Part shown: positions 38,118 through 47,518 of the stretch, one piece after another
Layout: every line of letters begins with the position of its first letter
Position numbering within the stretch: the first letter of the stretch is position 1
Assembly (NCBI RefSeq): GCF_932276165.1
Contig: NC_063993.1
Span: 8,380,001 to 8,444,000 of the forward strand
Length of the DNA: 64,000 bases
Direction: 5' to 3'
Source: Plutella xylostella
Lineage: Eukaryota > Arthropoda > Insecta > Lepidoptera > Plutellidae
The notes under the pieces: generated by a model
Told to the model about the DNA's origin: nothing
The model's input: only the letters and a program-made list of their open reading frames with translations
Database searches by the model: none
Made by a program: the position numbers and the translations under genes

Positions 38118-40163
38118 TCACAGTAATTCACCGGGCATGTAATGTAATTTCAACTTAGTTTTAAGCATATTTTTACTTGTACAATTCAGCAAAATATCCG
38201 TCGGCAATTTATTACATAATCTAGGAAGTAGAAACGAAATGGTTCTTTCTCCATAATAGTTATTAGCTTTTTTTGTTTGAAACATTTTTCTAGTTACTTT
38301 TCTTGTTTGAATTTTATGGCTGACACAGTCCAGGCTCTTTACATTATTTATATTTTCTATGTGAGTCACATATTTTACCTTCTCATGTATAGGTAGTATT
38401 TTACATATATTAAACAGCTTATCATATTCATGGTTACAACTCAATTTAGTTTTTTTATCAACTAGGAACTTTAAACATCTTATTTGCAATGACTTAATTT
38501 CATCAAGGTAGGTTTTAAAAGTGTGACCGTAACTGCTTAGCCCATAAGATACTACAGAATCAAACAAAGCATAATAAACAGATAACAGGGTCGATCGACT
38601 AACAATGCCACTAAGATAGTAAAACTTACCCAGTATACATCTTAACTTTTTACATACTTCTTTTATATGCGTTTTCCAACTCATATTAGTGTCTATTGTC
38701 AGACCTAAATATTTATATTGTTTTACAAATTCTAATGCATCACATTTACAGTGCGCTAAACGGTTATGTAAACAGTCGTAGCTATGACCTATCACTTGCA
38801 GGCTCTGACTGTCTTTGCCATTATAGGGTGAGTGTATATACATGCATTTAGTCTTTTTTATGTTAAGTATTATACCATTGTCATGCGCCCATTTTGTAAT
38901 GCTATTGAAATCATCCTGTATCTTAGAATTAATAGCTTTTAAATCTTTACCTGCGCTAAGTATACACATGTCGTCGGCGTACATATACACTTTACAATTT
39001 TGAACTACATTTGACACACTATTTACATGCATTATATAGCCAGTAGGCCCATAAACTGAACCTGTTGGTACCCCGTATTTTATTTGTTCCGCGTGACTAT
39101 GGTTGTTATCTACGACTGTCTGCATTTTCCTATTGTTAAGGTAGCAGCGGAACCACTCACTCATCGGGCCCCGTATACCGCACTCATTCATGGCACGGAT
39201 TAATAGGTCGTGGTCTAAAGTATCAAATGCTTTTTTGTAATCTATAAATATGGCCAAAACTTGATTCTTATTATGTAAATACTCATTAATATCATTTGTA
39301 AACTTTGATAAGGCCGATGTCGTGCTATGGTTGCGCCTGAAGCCATACTGATTACTAGACAAGATTTCGTGTTTTTCTAAGAATTTTGTAACTTGTGCAA
39401 CAATAGCTTTTTCTGTAATTTTATTAATAATTGACAAGATGGCAATAGGACGATAGTTTGAGTAGTCAGTGTGGCTCCCCTGCTTAATTATTGGTCTGAT
39501 AAGTGATAATTTTAGCTGATCTGGATAAATACCTTTTTTGACACTTACATTTATGAAATGAGCTATGACAGGACTAATTTTACATTTAATTAGCTTCAAA
39601 TCCTGAATTCTTATTTTGTCTGAACCGGGTGACTTAGTAATTGACATTTTATCTATAATTTTTTCGACACATGATGCTGTAATTGGTTGAAATCTAAAAC
39701 TTACATTACAGGTATCTACATATGAGTTTCTGTCTAGAAAATTTACATTACATTTATGTTTTATGTTATCTATCTCTTGTGTAAATGTTTTTGTGAAGTT
39801 GTTACAAATATCTGTGATGCTACAGTCCCTCCCTAAGTGTTGAAGTATTGTTTCATCTATATTACATTTTCTTTTACCCATCCATTTGTTTATATTTTGC
39901 CATATTTTTCTATAGTCCCCTTTACAATCATCTATGACCTTTTTTGTGTAGATATTTTTTGCGATATTAATTTTTTTATTAGTTTTATTTCTATGCTTGG
40001 TATACTCTAATCTTAATGTCATATTACCTGGTGATTTTTTCCATTTTTTAAATAACAAATCTCTTTTTTTAATCATTTTATACAAGTTCTTTGTGATCCA
40101 CGGTTTTGTTATTCGTCTGTTAACATATTTGACATATTTCTTTGAGTTATGGTTTTGTGACAT
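38118..40163 (-). pseudogene. 5'-truncated CR1/L2/Daphne-like LINE reverse transcriptase
   Basis: An open 681-aa frame covers the linker after the endonuclease, a full reverse transcriptase and the C-terminal region. RT landmarks are SPGSDKI (178-184), NYRPIAILS (236-244), YGFRRNHST (273-281), FIDYKKAFD (306-314), a GVPTGSVYGPTG stretch (364-375) and catalytic YADD (395-398). The RT C-terminal KYLGLTID block and a cysteine-containing tail follow. The N-terminal endonuclease expected of this group is missing, so the copy is 5' truncated although the rest has no stop. The stretch that is normally GVPQGS-x-LGP carries Thr for Gln and other changes, so enzyme function is doubtful. The clade is judged from motif style only. 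Confidence 0.85.
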
Positions 40164-40200
40164 TCAATACAACGTTTTGCCACAATAATATGTATATTGC

Positions 40201-40429
40201 TTTTATGTACGGTGGCCTGCGCCTAAAAGTATACAGGCGGAGTTTTTAAAATAGCGATCCCTGATGATGAAGGGACCAGCTACATCTGTTATAAATCCGG
40301 GGACGTGTTGTGTGTGATGTGTGTAGCAGTGGTGTTTATGTGGATGTGCTTGAACATCATGTGAGCTTGAGATTGCTATTTTAAAAACTCCGCCTGTATA
40401 CTTTTAGGTGCAGGCCACCGTACGTAAAA
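40201..40429. mobile_element. Fold-back MITE with 55-bp arms
   Basis: Arms 40201-40255 and 40375-40429 pair with two mismatches (core GGTGGCCTGCGCCTAAAAGT). The 119-bp loop is non-coding. The outer GTAC at 40207 and 40420 is palindromic, so either it is the target duplication or the arms run to the outer TTTTA. It sits 37 bp upstream of the truncated LINE frame. Confidence 0.85.
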
Positions 40430-40739
40430 CTTTCCGTAGGTAACGGATGGCAATTTGCTATGGCGATAGCCACTAGTGGATGGTTGCTTAAGTGGTAGTG
40501 GGAGACCCGGTTTCGATTTCTAACGCTGATTGTTGCGGCATTTGTGGACATCTCTATAACCGCACGCTTACTGTGTGGTGGCGGTCGACTGGAGAGATCT
40601 GCCTGGGCAGGTATCAGGTATATCGAAAACTGTGTGGAGGTAGAATTGTGCAGTTTTCTAGACCTGCGCAGGCGACCGGAGAAAATTTGAAAATAAATGC
40701 TCTCAGCAGTCACATCCACTACGACAAACGGTGACATAC
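40430..40739. other. Unassigned GC-richer spacer
   Basis: Roughly 310 bp between two inverted-repeat elements. Overlapping 80- and 118-codon frames on opposite strands have no recognised domains. Position 40515-40528 (CGGTTTCGATTTCT) loosely resembles a pol III B box, but no A box lies at the proper distance. Confidence 0.4.
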
Positions 40740-40872
40740 CTGGCCTTGTAGCACAGGGCGCTAATAAAGACGTAACAAAAGTTCTCCGTCGCGCTCGCTC
40801 TTGAGGCTGTGTGAGCTGAGTGAGCGCGATGCAAAACTCTTGTCACGTCTTAAATGCGCCCCGTACTAGCCA
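40740..40872. mobile_element. MITE, family B copy 1
   Basis: 133 bp, self-complementary: the left arm (GACGTAACAAAAGTTCT, then CGCGCTCGCTCTTGAGGC) pairs with the right arm (GAGTGAGCGCGATGC, then CTTGTCACGTCTTAAATGCG). A near-identical copy lies at 43392-43522. Target duplication not resolved. Confidence 0.8.
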
Positions 40873-41944
40873 ACTGGACTGTGTGTGGCCTACTAATCTT
40901 AGGCCAGCACCTCAGGTGTAAACGTAAATAATTTTGTAAGTTTTTAATACAGCATGCTTGTTTTAATATAAATTTTAGCTTATTTCACACAAATTTATTA
41001 TTCTAGCTAAAACAATATTTCTATTCATCGTAGGTACTTATTCTATAAAGCTATGAGAGAGGTTATTCAGGAGACTACACACTCCCACGGCACATTCAAC
41101 TTTTTCATTAAAGCCGACACTTTTCACAAAATTCACTGAAATTATGAGCGTCTGAGCGCGCGACTGGAATGAACTTGGTCGACACTATCTTTGAAATAAA
41201 GCCTTCCGTTTAATTTCCTTCAGGGAAACTTTATTCTGCCACAGTGACAGTACACGTGCAAAATGGTATTAAATCTAAAGTAATTGTGAGAAAAATACGG
41301 AAATGAGTTGAAGGCGCGAAGAAAGGGAATCTGATGAACGATCTGGAATTGGATGACTTTTAGGAGGGTTCTTTTTGTAAACAAAGCTTTTGTGATGGCG
41401 TACCATATTTACAAAATATAAGTTAATATTTTCAAGTTAAATTATCCAAAAATAATAGAGTAGGTATCTTGATTTAATACCAATGTGCTTTTACACATGA
41501 AAATCTTTCTTTATGAGTTAAATCCGGATGTGAAGTTACTTGAAAAACAAGTTTTAAACGCCCTTCGGTCACTTAATTAATGTCTTGACTCACGCAATGA
41601 AAATATACAACACGCAACGCAATTTAAATACTCAAACACATTACCAAGACTACCAATATAACACTGACGAAAATTGTTGCAGCAATGCACATCTGCCTAC
41701 CCACTTAGGTGGTTCAATGGGAGTTCATTAATTAGCACTATAAGGTATATCAACGTTATTTTTCCACAATGGTATAGCAAAAGTAAGCAAGCACCTAAAG
41801 GCTAGTTCACAATAACAAAGTACAAACCCCTGTCTGACATTATAGAGACGCGATTGCGAATTTATGTTCTTTTAATGGCCGCGCACATTACCCCACTGCG
41901 GCTATAAGGTTTTTTATCGTCTGGAGTGTGTATTTTTAACAGTA
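40873..41944. other. Unassigned DNA with SINE scrap
   Basis: No gene is supported. Position 41665-41720 (TTGTTGCAGCAATGCACATC then TGCCTACCC) is a diverged 3' piece of the tRNA-SINE family. Confidence 0.4.
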
Positions 41945-42076
41945 AGGGCTGATTTTTCAATATGCAGATAAAAGTTATCTGAGAAATAAATTTGTTGATG
42001 TCACTATCTAGTACAAACATTTATATGTAACAGCACCATAATTATTCCTCAGATAACTTTTATCTGAATATTGCAA
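41945..42076. mobile_element. Harbinger-like MITE, tandem copy 1
   Basis: Ends AGGGCTGATTTTTCAATATG and its partner contain the hallmark CAGATAAAAGTTATCTGAG, mirrored as CTCAGATAACTTTTATCTG at 42049-42067. The right terminal bases have decayed. A related copy follows 33 bp later. Confidence 0.75.
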
Positions 42077-42108
42077 ATACATGTCAGTTAATTCCTTGTC
42101 AAACTGAT

Positions 42109-42253
42109 AAGGGTTGATTTTTCAATAGTCAGATAAAAGTTATCTGGGGAATAAATTATAGTACTGTCGCATGTGAATGTTGGCATTAGACAGTGACAGT
42201 AACAATTTTATTCCTCAGATAACATTTATCTGATCATTGAAAAATTTGCCCTA
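42109..42253. mobile_element. Harbinger-like MITE, tandem copy 2
   Basis: Left end TAAGGGTTGATTTTTCAATA and right end ATTGAAAAATTTGCCCTAA are inverted, with inner CAGATAAAAGTTATCTG paired to CAGATAACATTTATCTG. It is flanked by TAA on both sides, consistent with a 3-bp TWA-type target duplication (Harbinger habit). Confidence 0.8.
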
Positions 42254-43084
42254 AGTGATGTAATGTGACCTTGTATGCACCCATGTACAACCCAGAGAGC
42301 CACTCTCTAAACCGTCGAACGAACTATTTTAATATAAACGTCGAATTGTCACGCAATCTGCACGCCTAGCATTACTTTTTTTTTTTTTTGTTATGTAAAC
42401 ATAATTATTAGTGATGTAAATGTAAATTTATGTTATGATTGTTATTGTTATAAGGCTTTATGAATAAATAATTTATTATTTATATTATTATTATTAGCAC
42501 TACAGCGAGATAGAGTCGTGGTTAGCGCTGCAGCGCTTGTTTAAAAACGATATTCCATTATTATGACGATACCGTAACTTTTCTCAATTTTCCAATTCTC
42601 GGCTACTCTAACGCCTGATATTCAGATACTAAAGTAGAGCCACGTGGAATCATCAATTTATGAGAAGGTTTTTGGCCAATGCTGAAGATTTCCTTTAAAA
42701 ATTCACAGGGATACACATATCGTAATAAATAAATAGTATACGTGGTGTGGACAAAATGTAAACGTACCCAGACGAAACTCGGGCATTTCCCTGTTGCAAG
42801 CTACATCGTTAGGGGAAGACATCTCAATTGTTGTTATTTACTGCCAATCGTATACAGCTCTGCCTATACTCTTTGTAATCTATCGCTGCTGTATGTAATA
42901 CATAATTATGACATACAATATTTTATGTACCATTGTACATATTCATGGTAACATATTGAACGGATACTTTAGATTAGATACATTAATATACACTTTTGTA
43001 TCTTGTCGCAACATAATTTTAATCTATGTATATTTTGACAAGGTACTTACAGAAGTGTACGATGTTTTTTTTTGTTCTTTTTCA
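42254..43084. other. Unassigned DNA with LINE-like tail
   Basis: A poly-T run at about 42368-42390 and an AAGGCTTTATGAATAAATAA stretch at about 42452-42471 resemble a LINE 3' terminus, without coding sequence. The rest is unrecognised. Confidence 0.4.
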
Positions 43085-43215
43085 GATTAATGGTGTGACG
43101 GTGTTTGGAAGAGGAATTCTGAGTATAGAGTGCTGTGGCGCTCCGTGCAACCTGACTATGTCCAGCCGTGGGTCATTAATGTCATTATGGACTGATGAGG
43201 AACTCCATGAACATG
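43085..43215 (+). pseudogene. Degraded LINE ORF 3' end
   Basis: One frame reads VWRSVQPDYVQPWVINVIMD after two stops. 'RSVQPDYVQQW' followed by a (GAT)n tail is, from memory, the C-terminus of a common moth endonuclease-RT LINE. The upstream polypyrimidine-AG (43066-43085) could mimic a splice acceptor, but no gene context supports an exon. Confidence 0.45.
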
Positions 43216-43391
43216 AAATACTTACTAAAATTCATAGCTCTCATTTACATACTAACAAAACATGCATACTTAATATATACTACAAGCTTCGTCAAAAAAT
43301 ATAGTATGCTGATGTAATGAAATACTTAGTTAAGTAATTAACTGTGGGAAGATAGAGAAATGCCATTGAACCCTCCTCTATTTCAAATGTC

Positions 43392-43522
43392 CTGGCCCTG
43401 TAGCACGGTGCGCTATTAAGACGTGACAAAAGTTCTCTGTCGCGCTCACTCTTGAGGCTGCACGATGTGAGTGAGCGCGATGCAAAACTCTTGTCACGTC
43501 TTAAATGCGCCCCGTACTAGCC
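43392..43522. mobile_element. MITE, family B copy 2
   Basis: Near-identical to 40740-40872, in the same orientation. It shares CCTGGCC(C/T)TGTAGCAC, CGCGCTC(A/G)CTCTTGAGGC and GCGCCCCGTACTAGCC. Small differences lie mainly in the loop. Confidence 0.8.
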
Positions 43523-43591
43523 CTTCTGTAAAAAAATATTCGGTGTCACAGCACTACACACAAAATATACATATAAGTATATACAGTGTAT

Positions 43592-43703
43592 GCAGGGTGA
43601 TTGGTTGAATTTGGGATAATGCATTATGGGTTTAATCAACTCGAAACGCCTTCGTCTACAACCCATTTAAAGCAATACATCGACTTTCCAATCACCCTGT
43701 ATA
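43592..43703. mobile_element. CAGGGTGATTGG MITE
   Basis: Left end GCAGGGTGATTGGTTGAA at 43592-43609 is mirrored by CCAATCACCCTGTA at 43688-43701, with TA dinucleotides outside. About 110 bp, non-coding; Tc1/mariner-like ends. Confidence 0.65.
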
Positions 43704-44100
43704 ATACAGTGTTATGTTCAGTATGAACGTAAAGCTCCCCAAATCAAATTAAAAAATCTAGGTAATTGTTATTCATGTTAGTTGTAGGAAAATGCCAGAC
43801 TTTATTAATGGAAAACATGTTTTTAACCTTTAAACCTTCAGAAATTGTAAACAAAACTTAATTTAAACAAAAGGTTGTTTAACTACCAGTTAGATGAAGT
43901 TTTATATAAACAACACTTGTTTTTGTATTCTACCTTTTCAATTAATTCACCTTTCTCACAATTAACTAATAAATTATACATAGAGCATTATATAAATGCT
44001 GCTCAAGAATTACTTAATATATTACTTATATTTGAGGGTCAATATTGTTAATTAATTTTATTGATATTCCTAAGTATATATACTTATCATGTGTGTCTTT
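43704..44100. other. Unassigned DNA
   Basis: AT-rich; nothing recognised. Confidence 0.4.
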
Positions 44101-44430
44101 TTACCCGACTGCCGAAGGTTTTTCGATTGTATGTATGTAAGTATGTATGTATGTATGTAAGTATGTATGTATGTATGTTTGTCTGTTTCTTTTCCCTCCT
44201 GTAGCCTAAACGGCTTGATAGATTTTGGTGTATGAGGTATCTTTAGAAGCGTATTGATGGCGGCGCGATATTATAGGCATGTGACGTTACATTAAAATGT
44301 ATAAAGCGCCCCCTAGAGGACATAATGTGATGATCGAAAAAATAATATTTTTCCAACTATGCCGTGTGGGGTATCAAATGAAAGCGCTTGATTTGCACAT
44401 TACAAAAATATGCATATTGTAGGTATTTAA
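44101..44430 (+). repeat. Dispersed moth repeat with (GTAT)n tract
   Basis: CCCGACTGCCGAAGGTTTTT is followed by a (GTAT/GTAA)n microsatellite (44129-44187). Then come TTTGTCTGTTTC, a TAGATTTTGGTGTATGAGGT segment and CCGTGTGGGGTATCAAATGA. This order is very familiar from lepidopteran genomes as a fragment of a larger dispersed element. It has no coding capacity. Confidence 0.6.
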
Positions 44431-44694
44431 ATAACAACACCGAAATTATTGTAATAAAAAATGTGAATGAACTAAAACCCTTCTACTGACTTAAAAATTC
44501 ATAAAATAAAAACAACTAAAAAGTTACAAATAAAAAATATAATTATGAACAAACAAAAATCCCGACTGCACGCTAAAATGATGAAAACAAGTCCCAATCT
44601 TAATGGAAAGTATCGCAGGTGGGGACCAACTTGACCGCCACACAAGGCCATTTTCTAAGTAACATTCAGCTAAAAATGGTGAACCCTCTGCTGG

Positions 44695-44848
44695 TGTTCT
44701 CGGGTCTTGGATGTGCCCGTAAAATGGCAATAGGCCCGCCCCCTATTACATTGGGACTAACATAACACTCTGGTGAAAAGTGGGTACAGCAATGCACCTC
44801 TGCCTACCCCGTAAGGGAGTACATTAGTACAAGGCGTGAGTGCGTGTT
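44695..44848 (+). mobile_element. SINE body, 5' truncated
   Basis: Same body as the SINE at 49851-50105 (GTTCTCGGGTCTTGGATGTG, CCCGCCCCCTATTACATTGG, ACCTCTGCCTACCC, GGGAGTACATTAGTACAA). The tRNA-like head is missing and the (TG)n tail is short. Confidence 0.85.
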
Positions 44849-46296
44849 ATTTTTTATAATTATTTTTTTTATTTTACTGTGATCCTCACTAGATGGCGCT
44901 GCTGCAAAACTTCCTACATCGCGGTATGGTTGTGTTTCTTGACCACCATATAACATTTCCTATACTGAGTGTGTCTTATTTTCTTTGTCCATTGGTTATC
45001 TATAGATCGTTTATTGAATATTTGCCTTGTTGGTTCTTATTATCGTTGGTATATTGGTCGTATTGTAGGGCATTTTCATTGCACACACTTTCGTTTCGTA
45101 ATAATATCTATCCCATTTGGTTGTAGCGCGGACTGTGAACCAGTGGTCGACAATTCGGTCCCCGTGGAAGTCGATTAATAAATTTTAGTGTATTCTCTTA
45201 CGTTTATGATTTTATTATTAAAATTAAAAACAATAGATCATTGACTTATTATACTAACCTTTCGAAATCATTGGAATAGAGTGAATATTATAAATTTGAT
45301 GTTATTATTGTTTAGAATCATAAGGAACAACATCAATTATAAGTAATAAATATTTTTTTATTTTCTGCTACTCTACGTAGTAGCGCAAATAGTAGTCATA
45401 GGGCCCCAAGTAGGTTACTCAATCCCAAACAGACAAAATCAATCATCAGCAAATACTAACAAAAGGGATAGTCCTATTCAAATGGATTGAAGGTTACATG
45501 ACAAATTTTACAAAAGACTCCAAGTCAGTAGCAATCAAGCAAGTCAAACTTATCTAGCCAATTAATGGGGCTGGACCCCTCTACAGGATGGGTGATCCAT
45601 TCAACTTAGACCTTCCGATCTAGTGCGAACATAAATTGGGATATACCGCCTTTTGGGGCTTGTTTAATTTCACGACTGAATAAATCCAAATGTTATGCCT
45701 AAGGGAGCCATACTGCTTGCGTTTCAACAACGCCAAACGTTTTAAAGTGAACACCTTTGTCCTTCGATCGAGTAATTTATAAAGTATGTCATGTTTTTTA
45801 AGTTTTTTTTTTTTCAAATTGTAGTTTAGTCTGCCGCTCAGATATCTAACCTCTCTTTAATACTATTTTTGTATCGGGGAGGGGTCAGATATCTGCGTGG
45901 CAGTAAAGAAACCCGGTCTTAATGAAATGCATAAGTAACATGCGGTTACACCGTTTTCATCCTGTCCCCAAACCATAAAACTGGAAAAGTCGGCGGCTAG
46001 CAATTATTTTGCTTAACTGAAATGTTGCTCTGTTCATTATTTTGTGAGCATTCCCCAGAGGTGTGGCTTGGAACCAATCACTATTTAATCAGATTACTCG
46101 ATGTTGAAATCGCACTTCGCAGATGCAGTGGGATATTTCTATAGTCAATCAATTTATTGATATTTTAGTAGCTAGTTAGATACATATTTCATTGTGAAAA
46201 TGTGTTTGCATTGTAATATAGATTAAAGCAAACACCATTTAATCAGACTCACAAAAATATATTTATTATTATTTATAGACTAAAAACAATGTAATG
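44849..46296. other. Unassigned DNA
   Basis: Short frames only. There are homopolymer A/T runs near 45355 and 45805. Nothing recognised as a gene or a defined repeat. Confidence 0.4.
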
Positions 46297-46421
46297 GTTG
46301 TCTTGAAAAAATCGCTTTTAGTGATAAGACCGCCTTTTTTGTACCTATGTGTTTATATTTAAGCTTTGTATAATCTATTCTTGTGTACAAATAAAGAATA
46401 TTCTATCTATATTCTATCTAT
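46297..46421 (+). mobile_element. LINE 3'-end fragment (family A, plus)
   Basis: GGTTGTCTTGAAAAAATCGC, then AAGACCGCCTTTTTTGTACC, ending in GTGTACAAATAAAGAATATT and a (CTAT)n tail. It is the plus-strand counterpart of 5995-6145. Confidence 0.65.
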
Positions 46422-46423
46422 CT

Positions 46424-46475
46424 AATGTACAACAGGCGGCCGTATCGCTAAGAGACATCTCTTACAGGCAACCAT
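46424..46475 (-). mobile_element. LINE 3'-end fragment (family A, minus)
   Basis: GTACAACAGGCGGCCGTATC then ACATCTCTTACAGGCAACC is the reverse-strand version of the same family-A block. It abuts the preceding plus copy tail to tail. Confidence 0.55.
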
Positions 46476-46904
46476 AAAAAGAATGTTGTCAACGTAACTT
46501 TATAATTATTTGTGCTATATTTACTTACCGTTGTATTTTACTTTCAGGGGAAGTCTTGTGACTCACCCTGTATAACGTTTATTTAGTAAAACGGATGCGT
46601 AATACTCAATTTACCACGCAAACGCAATCTTATATCGAGCGGCGTAAATAGACCATCAATTCGGGGACATTTTCCTTATCGAAAGCTTGTTTGTCATATT
46701 AATCGCGGATTTAACGAGAAAAACATAATGGAAAGAGTCGGGATAAACAGAAACATCTATAGCAACATTATTTGACACCACTCAAATATTTTGTGGAAAA
46801 TATTTATTAGTGTATTCATATTCATTCATTTATTCATTGCAACTATGTTGGTGTTACTGTTCTTGAATCTATGTAAATTTCAAATATATGATAGAACATA
46901 GGTA
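46476..46904. other. Unassigned DNA
   Basis: A solo CACCCTGTATA MITE end lies at about 46564-46574. Otherwise nothing recognised. Confidence 0.4.
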
Positions 46905-47518
46905 AGTACTTATATGTATATGTCGCAGGCATCTGGTTTAATCTCCTTTTTGATTGAACCACTAGCCCGTTCATTGGATGGCGCTATTCAGTTGTATGAC
47001 TAAAGGACAACTCGTCAAGTCGTTGATTGTAACGTCCGACGTCTTGACTGAACGTAACTTTGTAATGTCTGGTTAGGGTGAACATGACCAGACAAGAGTC
47101 AACAAAAAGACTAGGTTACAAAGCTCTTATCTCACAAATTAACTAAACAATAACAATAAACGTACCTTCATATTGTAGTTAATAATTATCCAGTTTCGCC
47201 ACAATTTTTTCTTTGAAACTATCCGCCCGCGGCGTAATAATAGATAAATCCATGTTGTCACACTATTTTAACACAAATAACGTACTTTAAAGCTAATTTA
47301 TTTGCAAAAAACCAACAATGCTTTTTGTGTCAGCTGTTAGCTGTTAGACGCCATATTTGTTTAATTCGTCACCTGACTGATTTTAAGTCCGCTAACTAGA
47401 TGGACGTTTTGTGACGTTCGGTCTAGTCATACAACTGAATAGCGCCATCCAATGAACGGGCTAGTGGATCAATAAAAAAGAAGATTTTTTAAACCAGATG
47501 CCTGCGACATATAAGTAC
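46905..47518. mobile_element. Nonautonomous DNA element with ~95-bp terminal inverted repeats
   Basis: Arms 46905-47000 and 47426-47518 share GTCGCAGGCATCTGGTTTAA, CCACTAGCCCGTTCATTGG and GGCGCTATTCAGTTGTATGA in inverted order. The inner about 50 bp are perfect and the outer part has indels. The about 425-bp interior holds a 24-codon minus-strand frame (47179-47253). It is most like an internal deletion derivative of a larger DNA transposon; superfamily unknown. Confidence 0.8.
47179..47253 (-). pseudogene. Mini-ORF in the long-TIR element
   Basis: Reads MDLSIITPRADSFKEKIVAK plus four residues, then stop. Just downstream on the same strand is AAG|GTACGT, a good splice-donor match. This could be the surviving first coding segment or leader of a transposase gene, or chance. 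No family was recognised. Confidence 0.3.

Noticed and set aside
40381..40737. 118-codon minus-strand frame upstream of the truncated LINE
   Set aside because: No endonuclease or other domain motif. It overlaps a fold-back arm and has an 80-codon frame on the opposite strand, so it is most likely chance.
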